A stretch of 64,000 nucleotides of DNA from CAYSUS01 sp964434165 (GTDB lineage: Bacteria > Planctomycetota > Planctomycetia > Pirellulales > Thermoguttaceae), in the NCBI GenBank assembly GCA_964434165.1, contig CAYSUS010000004.1:1-64000 (forward strand), given 5' to 3'. The notes beneath the pieces were generated by a model. That model saw nothing but the letters and a program-made list of their open reading frames with translations, made no database searches and was not told the DNA's origin. Numbering within the stretch: the stretch's first letter is position 1; every line of letters starts with the position of its first letter. The position numbers and the translations under genes were made by a program. Below are positions 8,811-16,899 of this stretch, in pieces.

Positions 8811-10808
8811 CTACCGCGCCACCGCCTTCTCGCGGAGCGTGGGGATGTAGCCGGCCGGCTTGACGGCCGTGGCCTTCTGCTTGGGCTGATGGACTTCGCC
8901 GGCCAGGTAGTTGTCGATCGACGCCGACTCCTGGAGGTTCTTGAAGTACTGCCCCATGGCGATCCGCAGCTTCTTCTGACGGATGTCCGCCGCCAGCTCC
9001 TCGCGGACCTCGTCCTTGCCGACCGCGACCGGCTCGGTGAGCCCCTCGCAATAGAGGATCACGTACTTGCCGTCCATCTGGAACACGCCGGAGAGCTGTC
9101 CCGGCTGCAGCTTGAACGCCTGCTCCTCCAGCGCGGGCCGGCCGCCGTAGCGCTTCACCGGCGGGATCTGCCCGCCCATCGATCCGCTCGCCGCGTCGAT
9201 CGAGTACTGCCGGGCGAGCTCGCCGAAGAACTCGGGCGAGAGCCGGCTGCGGGCCTTGTCCCACACCTCCAGGGCGCGGCGCTGGTCGTTCATCACGATC
9301 GCGCGGCACCGCACGCGCGGGCCGAAGTTGGCCAGGAATCCGCGGTCGACGTCCTCCTCGCTGACCTCCACCTCGCCCACCAGCTTCCGAAGCGCCGCCG
9401 AGGGCCAGACCGAGTCGCGGCGGAAGATCTCGGGGGATACGCCCTGCTCCTCGGACGCCCGCTCGAGGTAGGTCTCGACGTCCGGCGAGCCGTCGGCCAG
9501 CGGCGGGACCGACTGCGCGGCCGCTTCGGCGATCTCGCGGTCCAGGTCCGCGTCGGTCACGGTGACGCCCCGCCGCTTGCACGCCTGCTCGATGAGCCGG
9601 CGGTTGATCGCGCCTTCCAGCACGTCGTGGCCGTGCCGGGCGATGCATTCCTCGGCCAGCTCGGCGAGCGTGATCTGTTGCCCGTTGATCAACGCGGCCA
9701 CGCCCGGCATCTGCTCGCGCCGGGCCGGGTCGTTGAACACGATCTGCACCTGGGCCGCGTCCTGGAGCTTGCGGAAGATCGTGTTGGCCACGTCGCGGAG
9801 CTTCTGGTCGCGAATCGCCTCCTCCATCTGATTGAGGATGCTCTCCTTGTACTGCGGTCCCAGCTTGGCCAGTTGCTCGGCCCGGCCCGGGATGAGACGC
9901 TCGCGTTTGAGGATCACGAACTGGTTGCCGACCTTGAGGACGGGCGAGATCTCGCCGTCCTTCATCGAGAACGCCGCCTGCTCGATCTCCTTGTACCCCA
10001 CGTGCCGGCGCACCGGCTGGATGAGCCCCTCGGCGCTGGCGCTGTTGACGTCCTCGGAGTGCTGCTTGGCCAGGGCCCCGAACTGCGCGGGATCGGCCTC
10101 GGCCTTCGCGCGGATCTGGCCGGCCAGTTCCGCCGACGAGCACATGATCAGGCGGACCTGGACGGAGGGGCCGTACTGCGTCTCGAATTCGCGCTGCAAC
10201 TCCTGCGGCGTGACCTCCACCTCCTTGCCGGCCAGCTTGCGCAGGGCCAGTGTCGGCCAGATGATCTCGTTGGCGTACTGGTCGGGCGTGATCCCGCGCT
10301 CCTGCTCGAGCATCTTCATCCACCGGTCCACCGGCAGGTTGAACCGCGACGACATCCGCTTGATCTCCGTATCGACCTCCTCGCGCGTCACCGTGATCTG
10401 GTGCCGGGCGCACTGTTGCACGATGAGGTGCTTGTTGACCATGCTCTCCAGCACGTCCGTGCCGTAGTGCCACAGGCACTCCCGCGCCAGGTCCTCCCGC
10501 GTGATCTGCTCGCCGTTGACCAGGGCCACGACCTTCTTGTTCCCGGAGGCCGCGGCGCCGGGGGCTGCCGGCGTGGTGCCGGCCCGGGCGGGGGCCGCCG
10601 CGGCGGTTTGCTGCGGCGCGGGCCGCGCGGCTGGGGCCGCCCGCCGCGAGAGGCGCGAGGGAAACTGGGCGTCGGCCCGATCGGCTCCCCAGTACGCGCG
10701 GATGGCCACGCACGTGGCGAGCACGCCGACGCCGCCTACGATCATGCCCCACCGCCAGCGGCGCTTGGGGGGCTGCGAGCGCGCGGGCTGCTTCCGGTCC
10801 TGGGTCAT
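8811..10808 (-). CDS. Membrane-anchored tandem SurA/PpiC-type peptidyl-prolyl isomerase
   Basis: 665 residues from ATG 10808, preceded by GGAGG at 8-nt spacing on the minus strand. A cytoplasmic basic stretch precedes one transmembrane helix (about 21-40) and a proline/alanine linker. The rest is two homologous modules: each has a SurA-like N-domain starting VALVNGEQIT or AALINGQQIT with an LAxECxxxHGxDVLE motif, a PRLAxRK-type helix, then a parvulin-like domain (QFGALAKQHSED in the first, FFGELARQYSID in the second, and GNQFVILKRE or DGKYVILYCE). It should act in the periplasm as a chaperone/isomerase for exported proteins. Family members usually carry one N-domain with one or two parvulin domains; duplication of the whole module is the unusual part. 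Confidence 0.88.
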   Translation of the reverse strand: MTQDRKQPARSQPPKRRWRWGMIVGGVGVLATCVAIRAYWGADRADAQFPSRLSRRAAPAARPAPQQTAAAAPARAGTTPAAPGAAASGNKKVVALVNGEQITREDLARECLWHYGTDVLESMVNKHLIVQQCARHQITVTREEVDTEIKRMSSRFNLPVDRWMKMLEQERGITPDQYANEIIWPTLALRKLAGKEVEVTPQELQREFETQYGPSVQVRLIMCSSAELAGQIRAKAEADPAQFGALAKQHSEDVNSASAEGLIQPVRRHVGYKEIEQAAFSMKDGEISPVLKVGNQFVILKRERLIPGRAEQLAKLGPQYKESILNQMEEAIRDQKLRDVANTIFRKLQDAAQVQIVFNDPARREQMPGVAALINGQQITLAELAEECIARHGHDVLEGAINRRLIEQACKRRGVTVTDADLDREIAEAAAQSVPPLADGSPDVETYLERASEEQGVSPEIFRRDSVWPSAALRKLVGEVEVSEEDVDRGFLANFGPRVRCRAIVMNDQRRALEVWDKARSRLSPEFFGELARQYSIDAASGSMGGQIPPVKRYGGRPALEEQAFKLQPGQLSGVFQMDGKYVILYCEGLTEPVAVGKDEVREELAADIRQKKLRIAMGQYFKNLQESASIDNYLAGEVHQPKQKATAVKPAGYIPTLREKAVAR

Positions 10809-11128
10809 CGCGGTTCCTCCGTAAACCGTTCGAGTGCTTTGGCTTCGTGCGTACCGCCCCTCTGCGGGAGAGGGCCGCAAAGGGCGGGGAGTATAGAGAA
10901 GGCACTCGCTCGTGGTCAAGGGCGGTCTTGATTGGCGAAATCGCGTCAGACCGCGCTCCGCGGCGGCCGAACGCGTCCGCTGAGCTGACGCGCTCGGGCT
11001 GGCTTGCCCCCTTGGCCCCGCGCTGATAGGGTGGCGGGTCCGTGACCCCGCGGCGCGGGGGAGAGAAGGCCGTTCCCGGTGCTCACGGCGGGCCGGTCCG
11101 CGCTGGAGGAGCGTTGGAGGAATCAGCC
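10809..11128. other. 320-bp divergent intergenic region (PPIase / FabG-like)
   Basis: Contains the upstream regions of both divergent genes. GC-rich, with a small hairpin GCGGGTC/GACCCCGC around 11034-11050. No convincing promoter boxes or reading frame seen. Confidence 0.45.
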
Positions 11129-11863
11129 ATGCCCGAGGAAATCGCCGGTAAGGTGGCCCTGGTGACCGGGGCCAGCCGCGGGATCGGCCGCGCGAGCGCC
11201 GTGGCACTCGCCCGCGAGGGCGCCGACGTATGCGTGGGATTTCTTGCGCGACGCGCCCCGGCGGAGGAGGTCGCCGGGGAGATCCGCGGCCTGGGGCGGC
11301 GCGCGATCGCGCTGGCGGCCGACGTCTCGCGGTCCGATGAGGTCGCCCGCCTGGTCGCTGAGTCCGAAGAGCAACTCGGCGCGGTGGAGATCCTGGTCAA
11401 CAACGCCGGCCTCACGCGGCCGCAGGAGCTGGAGGCGATCACCGAGCGCGACTGGGACGAGCTGATCGCCGTGAATCTCAAGTCGGTGTTTCTCCTCACC
11501 CAGGCCGTGCTGCCGAAGATGCGCGCCCGTCGCTGGGGGCGAATCGTCAATCTCTCGTCCGTGGCCGCGCAGACCGGCGGGGTCGTCGGTCCGCACTACG
11601 CGGCCTCCAAGGCCGGCATCCTCGGCCTGACCCGGTCGTACGCCGCACTGCTGGCCCGAGAAGGCGTCACGGTCAACGCGATCGCCCCGGCGCTGGTCGA
11701 GACGGAGATGGTGACGGGCAACCCCCGCGCCCGGCCGGACCTGATTCCCGTGGGTCGTTTCGGGCACGTCGAGGAGGTGGCCCAGATCGCCGTGGCCCTG
11801 GCAAAAAACGGCTACGTCACGGGACAGACCATCCACGTCAACGGCGGGTGGTTCATGACGTAG
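11129..11863 (+). CDS. FabG-like 3-oxoacyl-ACP reductase (classical SDR)
   Basis: 244 residues from ATG 11129, with TTGGAGG at 11114-11120. The frame is open from 11042 but the earlier ATG has no site. Cofactor motif TGASRGIG (13-20), NNAG (91-94), catalytic Ser143/144, Tyr157 and Lys161 (YAASK), all intact. Length and motifs match FabG and related NADPH-dependent 3-ketoacyl reductases. One odd feature is GFLARRAPAEEV after strand 2, in place of the usual R/NR NADPH-selecting pair. Whether it serves primary fatty acid synthesis or a dedicated pathway cannot be read from sequence. It stands alone, divergent from the PPIase gene. Confidence 0.88.
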   Translation: MPEEIAGKVALVTGASRGIGRASAVALAREGADVCVGFLARRAPAEEVAGEIRGLGRRAIALAADVSRSDEVARLVAESEEQLGAVEILVNNAGLTRPQELEAITERDWDELIAVNLKSVFLLTQAVLPKMRARRWGRIVNLSSVAAQTGGVVGPHYAASKAGILGLTRSYAALLAREGVTVNAIAPALVETEMVTGNPRARPDLIPVGRFGHVEEVAQIAVALAKNGYVTGQTIHVNGGWFMT

Positions 11864-11923
11864 AAGCACTTAGCCCTTCACGCGGAACACGGTCTGGCAC
11901 GGGGCGTCAGGCCGACGCTGGCG

Positions 11924-13879
11924 CTACCCTCCCGTTTCGGTCGTGGCGGGCTGCTGATGAGCCAGTCGCTCGAGCAGTGCAGCCAGCGCTTCCAGCTTGA
12001 CCGGCTTGAGGAAGTGTTCGTCGAACCCGGCCTGGCGGAACCGCTCGGCGTCGTCCTCCTCGCGGAACCCCGTCATGGCGACCAGGCGCAGCCCCGACCC
12101 GTGCTCCCGGCGGAGCCGCTGGGCCACCTCGAACCCGTTCATGCCCGGCAGGCCGATGTCCAAGAGGACGACCTGGGGGCGCCCGCTCCGCGCCGCCTCC
12201 AGGGCACCCGGGCCGTCGGCGGCGGTGACCACGCGGTGTCCCAGGTCCTCCAGAAGCAGCGACAGCGTGCGCGCGGCGTCGGTGTGATCCTCCACGAGCA
12301 GGACGTCGCATTCGCCGCGGGCGGGCGCGCGCGAAGCGAGGGGCGCGGGGGAGGGCCGATCCGGCGCTGCCAACCGCGGGCCGGGCAGGGCCGGCAGCCG
12401 CACCTCGAACTGGCTGCCGCGGCCCGGCCCGGCGCTTGCCGCCTCGACCGTCCCCCGGTGCATGTTGACCAGGCTCTTGACCAGGGCCAGGCCCACGCCC
12501 ATGCCGCCCTGCGACTCGCCGGACGACTTGCCTGCCTGGACAAACGGGCTGAAGATGCTCGCCCGGGCCTCCGGCGCCAGCCCCATGCCGTTGTCCTCCA
12601 CGCGGACGACGGCTTGATCGTCCTCGCGCCGCAGGCGCACCGTGATGCGTCCGCCGGGCTCGGTGTACTTGGCCGCGTTGTTCAACAGGTTGGTGAACAC
12701 CTGCGTGAGGCGGTCGGCGTCCCCCTCGACGTACACCGGTTCATGGTCCATTTCCACTTCCAGCCGGTGCCTGCGCCGATCGATCCAGGGCCGGCTGGCG
12801 TCGATGGCCTGGCCGACGACGGCGGCCAGGTCCATGCGGCGGCGCTTCAGCTCCAGCTTGCCGCGGGCGATGCGCGAGACGTCGCCCAGGTCGTCCACCA
12901 GGCGCGTGATGTGCTCGAGCTGTCGCCGGATCACGTCCGCGGCCTCGCGGGTCTGGGCCTCGTCGAGTTCCCTGCGTCCCAGCAAATCCACGGCGCTGCG
13001 GACGGGGGCCAGCCAGTTGCGCATCTCGTGGGCGAGCATGGTGAGGAAGTCGTCCTTGCGGCGATCGATCGTGCGGAGGGCCTCCTCGTCGCGTTTCACT
13101 TCGCGCAGCAGGAGCGAGAACGGCTGTGTCAGCCCCACCTCGACGAACGCCTTATACGTCAGGTAGAAGGCGAACAGGCGCAAGAGGTGCCCCCCGAAGT
13201 TCGCCCACCCGAACGGACTGTCGTAGAGCGTGAACACCAGCTCCGCGGCGATCGTCGCCGCGATGGAGACCGCCAGGAGCACGAACACGCGCCGGTCGAG
13301 CTCCCGGCGGCGGAGGCACAGCAGCCCCAGGGCGGCCAGCAGGATGCCCGAAACGGCGTACTCGCTCCAGATCTTGAAGGGCGTCAGCCCGGTCGCCTCG
13401 TCGAAGCATACGGGGAAGACTCCCCACTCGCCGATCATGGCCACCAGGACGGCCGTCACCACGGCATAGCAGGCCATCACGCGGAACGGCTCCAGGCGGC
13501 GGCGGAGGAACATCGGCGCGATCAACAGCGCCGTGCTCTGAAGGAAACGCCCGGCGATCCAGTACTGCGTGGCCAGGTTGGCCCCGGAGACCGCGAACAC
13601 CCCCATTCCCTGATAGGCCAGCGTGTGAAGAAGATCGACCAACCCGACGAACAGGTAGCCGATGCCGATGAACAGGTAGAACCCGGTGTTCAGAAGCCGC
13701 CGCGCGTTCCAGAAGATGCCGAACACGCTCCACGCGACCACCACGCTGAAGACTTCGACGAGGGTGTGGAAGAGTAGGTAGTTGCGCGTGATGGCCAGCA
13801 GAGTCGACAGGCCCAGCGCGATCGCGCAACTGCTCAGAAGGGCTTCAAGCGCGACACGACTGCCTGCGAGTCCGCGCAT
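11924..13879 (-). CDS. MASE3-type hybrid sensor histidine kinase
   Basis: 651 residues from ATG 13879 (MRGLAGS), with GAGGG upstream; a longer frame to 13981 gives an arginine/glycine-rich unlikely leader. The first 230 residues form a multi-helix MASE3 sensor (LHTLAYQGMGVF, FVGLVDLLHT). Next come a HisKA domain with the phosphorylatable His in LAHEMRNWLAP, a HATPase domain (N box NLLNNAAKYTE, G box VEDNGMGL, GVGLALV), a proline/alanine linker, and a C-terminal receiver with VLLVEDHTDAA, phospho-acceptor VLLDIGLPGMNG and LKPVK. All catalytic residues are present. No PAS domain is visible, so signal input is through the membrane module. No partner regulator is adjacent. It is transcribed in the same direction as the radical SAM gene 250 bp upstream. 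Confidence 0.92.
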   Translation of the reverse strand: MRGLAGSRVALEALLSSCAIALGLSTLLAITRNYLLFHTLVEVFSVVVAWSVFGIFWNARRLLNTGFYLFIGIGYLFVGLVDLLHTLAYQGMGVFAVSGANLATQYWIAGRFLQSTALLIAPMFLRRRLEPFRVMACYAVVTAVLVAMIGEWGVFPVCFDEATGLTPFKIWSEYAVSGILLAALGLLCLRRRELDRRVFVLLAVSIAATIAAELVFTLYDSPFGWANFGGHLLRLFAFYLTYKAFVEVGLTQPFSLLLREVKRDEEALRTIDRRKDDFLTMLAHEMRNWLAPVRSAVDLLGRRELDEAQTREAADVIRRQLEHITRLVDDLGDVSRIARGKLELKRRRMDLAAVVGQAIDASRPWIDRRRHRLEVEMDHEPVYVEGDADRLTQVFTNLLNNAAKYTEPGGRITVRLRREDDQAVVRVEDNGMGLAPEARASIFSPFVQAGKSSGESQGGMGVGLALVKSLVNMHRGTVEAASAGPGRGSQFEVRLPALPGPRLAAPDRPSPAPLASRAPARGECDVLLVEDHTDAARTLSLLLEDLGHRVVTAADGPGALEAARSGRPQVVLLDIGLPGMNGFEVAQRLRREHGSGLRLVAMTGFREEDDAERFRQAGFDEHFLKPVKLEALAALLERLAHQQPATTETGG

Positions 13880-14129
13880 GGAAACGATCCCTCGTCCGCG
13901 GCACGCCCGGCGCCTGCGACCCCAGCCCCCGCTCAGGCCTCGTCCTGCCGCGCGCCCGCCCTGCCGTGATGCCCCTAACATCCTAACGCAAAGTCGGTCG
14001 CTGACAATCCTTGCGCCGCCGAACGTACGGAAATGGCCCGCTGTTTAGATTGCACTCGCCCCCGCCAGGGCCCACAATGGCAGCAGCCAGCCCCCCCTCT
14101 GCAGGCGCGAGCAGAGAGTACCAGGATCT

Positions 14130-15290
14130 CTACCCGTACCCCCCCATGCCGAAGAAGAGCTGCTTCTTCAGGAGCCGGTAGAACCAGAAATCCTCCGCGA
14201 TCTCCTCGCCCGGCAGGTGGTGACTCGAACGCTGGCGGGAGCACGCCAGTTCGGCTGCGGCGTCGCGCCCGCTGGTGTCCGCCGCGCCCTGCTCGGCCAG
14301 GAAGGCGGCCAGCTCCTGCGGGCACTCAAGGATCACGCAGCCCCGCGTCCGCTCCTGGACGAACTCCTGGAATGCGCGGAGGAAGCGGCTGTGGTTGATG
14401 GTGGCAAACAGATCGCCGTCGCGGATCGACTCGCGCGCAAACGACAGCGGCGGGCAGGGCTCGATGTCGCCGCCCGGACCGATGTGAAACCCCAGGCCCA
14501 GCGCGGCCGGACACACGGCCTCGCCCGCCGCGTTCCAATAGGTGTCGATCAGGATGATGGGGTGCCTGCGCCTTAACGCGAGCAACCGCCGTCGCAACTC
14601 GATCATCTGCTCGCGCGAGACACACAACTCGGGCGAGGGGTCGGCGCCGACCGGGCGAAAGACGTAGTACCACAGGTACATGGCCCCGCGGCGGATGAAG
14701 TCGCGCACGTAGTCGTCGGCCGTCACCTGCTCGAAGTTCGTGCCGGTGATCGTCGTTGCCACACCGAAGAGGACCTTGCGCTGCTTCAGCCGCGCGAGGC
14801 CCTCGACGGCCGCCGCATACGTCCCCTCCCCGCGCCGGAGGTCGTTTTGCTCTTCCATCCCGTCGATGCTGATCAGGGGAGTGACGTTGCCCAGGGCGCG
14901 GAGCCGATCGGCGTTCTCCTCATTGAGGAACATCCCGTTGGTGATGATCTGGAAGTAGCAGTCGGGATGGCGCGTGATGAGATCCCACATGCCCGGATAG
15001 AGGAACGGCTCGCCGCCCAGAAGAGTGTAGAAGTGGGCCTTCTGTCGCTTGCCCGCCTCGATGAGCCGGTCCACGTCCTCCGGCGGGATGCTCCGTGGAC
15101 GGCCGTCACTCTCGATCCAGCAGCCCCGGCAGCGGAGGTTGCACGCGCTGGTCAGGGCGAGGAACAGGAACGGCGGAAACAGCTCGCCCCGCTGCACGCG
15201 CCGCTTGTACGCGCCCACCGCGCGCATCCCCTTATAGGCCCAGAGGTAGCCGGCCTTGGCCGCAAGCCGCGGCGAGATCTCGGTGGCCAT
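14130..15290 (-). CDS. Radical SAM protein with SPASM-like C-terminal cysteines
   Basis: 386 residues from ATG 15290; the frame continues to a TTG at 15368, but a TATAAT box at 15382-15387 would leave no leader for that start. The 4Fe-4S site CNLRCRGC gives CxxxCxxC at residues 50, 54 and 57, followed by GGEPFLYPG, ITNGMFL and ISIDGMEE, the usual SAM-binding strands. C-terminal cysteines in AVCPAALG, EPCPPLSF and GCVILEC suggest auxiliary cluster binding of the SPASM/Twitch type. Some HpnH-like hopanoid enzymes share the N-terminal style, but length and C-terminus differ. It diverges from the methyltransferase-cyclase-prenyl synthase run, so a tailoring role on the same isoprenoid is the best guess. 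Confidence 0.85.
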   Translation of the reverse strand: MATEISPRLAAKAGYLWAYKGMRAVGAYKRRVQRGELFPPFLFLALTSACNLRCRGCWIESDGRPRSIPPEDVDRLIEAGKRQKAHFYTLLGGEPFLYPGMWDLITRHPDCYFQIITNGMFLNEENADRLRALGNVTPLISIDGMEEQNDLRRGEGTYAAAVEGLARLKQRKVLFGVATTITGTNFEQVTADDYVRDFIRRGAMYLWYYVFRPVGADPSPELCVSREQMIELRRRLLALRRRHPIILIDTYWNAAGEAVCPAALGLGFHIGPGGDIEPCPPLSFARESIRDGDLFATINHSRFLRAFQEFVQERTRGCVILECPQELAAFLAEQGAADTSGRDAAAELACSRQRSSHHLPGEEIAEDFWFYRLLKKQLFFGMGGYG

Positions 15291-15651
15291 GCGGTAGGCG
15301 AGACGAAGGAGCACGGGCAGGGTCGGGGCGGCAGGCAGGCAAAACGAGGTCGGCAGGGCCGGGAGCAAGGAGCAGCTTACGATTATACCCCGTCCGGCGG
15401 CGGGTCAGCAGAGGCGACCGAGTTTCGGGGCGAGGGGGATGGAAACCGTTCTCCCGAATCTAGCATCTCCGCGGCCGCAACGGCGGGCTGCCTGGCACGA
15501 TCTACCAGCGGCGGCAGGCTCGCGAAGCGCGGTTCCCGCCTCCGGGGCGCCATGGGTGTCTCTGCCTTCAGGTCGTGCCTTTCAAACGGGGTTTCGGCGT
15601 GCCACAATGATGCTTCGGGCATCACCTCCATCCGTCAAGGGAAGGCCGACC
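15291..15651. other. 361-bp divergent regulatory region of the isoprenoid locus
   Basis: Lies between the radical SAM gene (minus) and the tandem methyltransferase gene (plus). Holds the minus-strand promoter candidate at 15382-15408 and the ribosome-binding site AAGGGAAGG before 15652. No reading frame of its own is convincing. A shared intergenic region suggests coordinated expression of the two arms. Confidence 0.5.
15382..15408 (-). promoter_or_regulatory. Promoter candidate for the radical SAM gene
   Basis: On the minus strand a perfect TATAAT (15382-15387) follows CTGACC (15403-15408) with a short 15-bp spacer. A transcript starting here would give a leader of about 85 nt to ATG 15290. 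This is the main argument for that start over the TTG at 15368. Confidence 0.4.
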
Positions 15652-16899
15652 ATGGTTCGACAACTGCCGCGACTGCTCCTGTTGTGCCTGTTGCTCGCCG
15701 CGATGGGGCTCCCGCCTGCCGCGGCCCAGAAGCCCAAGGCCCCCGAGGCCAAGGCGAAGAAGAGCCGCAAGGACGACTCCAAACAGCGGGCCGAATCGCT
15801 CCGCAGGCTCGCCGCGCATCTGGCCGTGGGACGAGGCTCGTCCATCGCCGACATCGGGGCCGGCCGCGGGCGCGATACCTGGGTGTTCGCCGAGATCGTG
15901 GGCGAATCGGGCACCGTCTATTCCGAGGAGATCAAGGAGGAACTCACCGGCGCGATCACTGCGGAGGCCAAGAAGCGGGGCCTCGGGCAGGTCAAGGCCG
16001 TGCTCGGGACCGCCACCGAGCCGAAGCTGCTGGAAGCCAGCGTGGACCTGGCGTTTATGCATTATGTCTATCACCACATGGCCCGCCCCCGCGAGATGCT
16101 CCAGGGGATCTGGAAGGCCCTCAAGCCCGGCGGGCGCCTGGTGGTCGTCGATCGGCGATTCGGCACGCTTCAGGACTGGGTGCCGCGCGAGCAGCGGGCG
16201 AAGAAGCACTTCTGGATCGCGGAGACGACCGTGGTCCGCGAGGCACGGGAGGAAGGCTTCGAATTCGTCGAGTGCGCCGAGTCGTGCTGGCACGCCAAGG
16301 ACACCTTCGTGCTGGTCTTCAAGAGGCCCGAAGACCTGAAGTCCCCGGGTCGCGACCCGGACCCGCTCCCGCCGATCCCCGAGGACGCCGTGGACCACCT
16401 GCTCCCGCAGGCCGGCGAGAAGTTCCAGCGCGTGGCCTTCATCGCCCTGGGCGAGGGCCGCAAGCTGATCGGGCCAGTCCTCAAGGGCTCGTCGAGCGAG
16501 GCCGTGGACCTGGTGCTGGAGGAGTGGGCCACGCGCAAGGACGAGCGCCCCGAACTGCCCTCGGGCGTGAAGATGCCCTCGGCGCTCACCGACAAGGGCG
16601 ATCCGAAGCTCGGCCCGGAGCCGCTCGACGCGGTTTATTTCCTCGACACCTATCACCTGCTGTTCCACGGGCCGGCGCTGCTGGAACACCTCGGCGATCG
16701 ACTCGCACCGTCCGGCAAGGTGTTCGTCCTGGACCGCAGGGCACCGCGGAAGATGCCCCACCGCGAGGCGAGCCACCGCCGCATGATCCACCCCGACACG
16801 GTCAAGGAGGAAATGGCCAAGGCGGGGTTCGTCCTGCTTCGCGAGGCCCCGGCCCCGGGCGACCGCCGCTTCCTGCTGGTGTTCGGCAAGCGCGGATGA
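15652..16899 (+). CDS. Exported tandem methyltransferase-like protein
   Basis: 415 residues from ATG 15652 with AAGGGAAGG upstream. A hydrophobic signal peptide (about 7-25, ending AAAQ) precedes a basic/acidic linker. The first methyltransferase domain (about 45-225) has motif I SSIADIGAGRGRD (63-75) and the core MHYVYHHMARP, KALKPGGRLVVVDRR. A second domain (about 244-415) repeats the pattern: VYFLDTYHLLFHGPALL, DRLAPSGKVFVLDRR and a closing RRFLLVFG, but its motif I is degenerate (VAFIALGEGRK). So the protein is a duplication whose second half probably no longer binds SAM. A secreted SAM methyltransferase would lack cytoplasmic SAM, so a non-catalytic or scaffold role is possible. Its stop overlaps the cyclase start by ATGA. 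Confidence 0.82.
   Translation: MVRQLPRLLLLCLLLAAMGLPPAAAQKPKAPEAKAKKSRKDDSKQRAESLRRLAAHLAVGRGSSIADIGAGRGRDTWVFAEIVGESGTVYSEEIKEELTGAITAEAKKRGLGQVKAVLGTATEPKLLEASVDLAFMHYVYHHMARPREMLQGIWKALKPGGRLVVVDRRFGTLQDWVPREQRAKKHFWIAETTVVREAREEGFEFVECAESCWHAKDTFVLVFKRPEDLKSPGRDPDPLPPIPEDAVDHLLPQAGEKFQRVAFIALGEGRKLIGPVLKGSSSEAVDLVLEEWATRKDERPELPSGVKMPSALTDKGDPKLGPEPLDAVYFLDTYHLLFHGPALLEHLGDRLAPSGKVFVLDRRAPRKMPHREASHRRMIHPDTVKEEMAKAGFVLLREAPAPGDRRFLLVFGKRG

Noticed and set aside
14847..16895. Long plus-strand frame extending the cyclase far upstream
   Set aside because: It runs antisense through the radical SAM gene and in a second frame through the methyltransferase; only the part from ATG 16896, overlapping the previous stop, has cyclase motifs.
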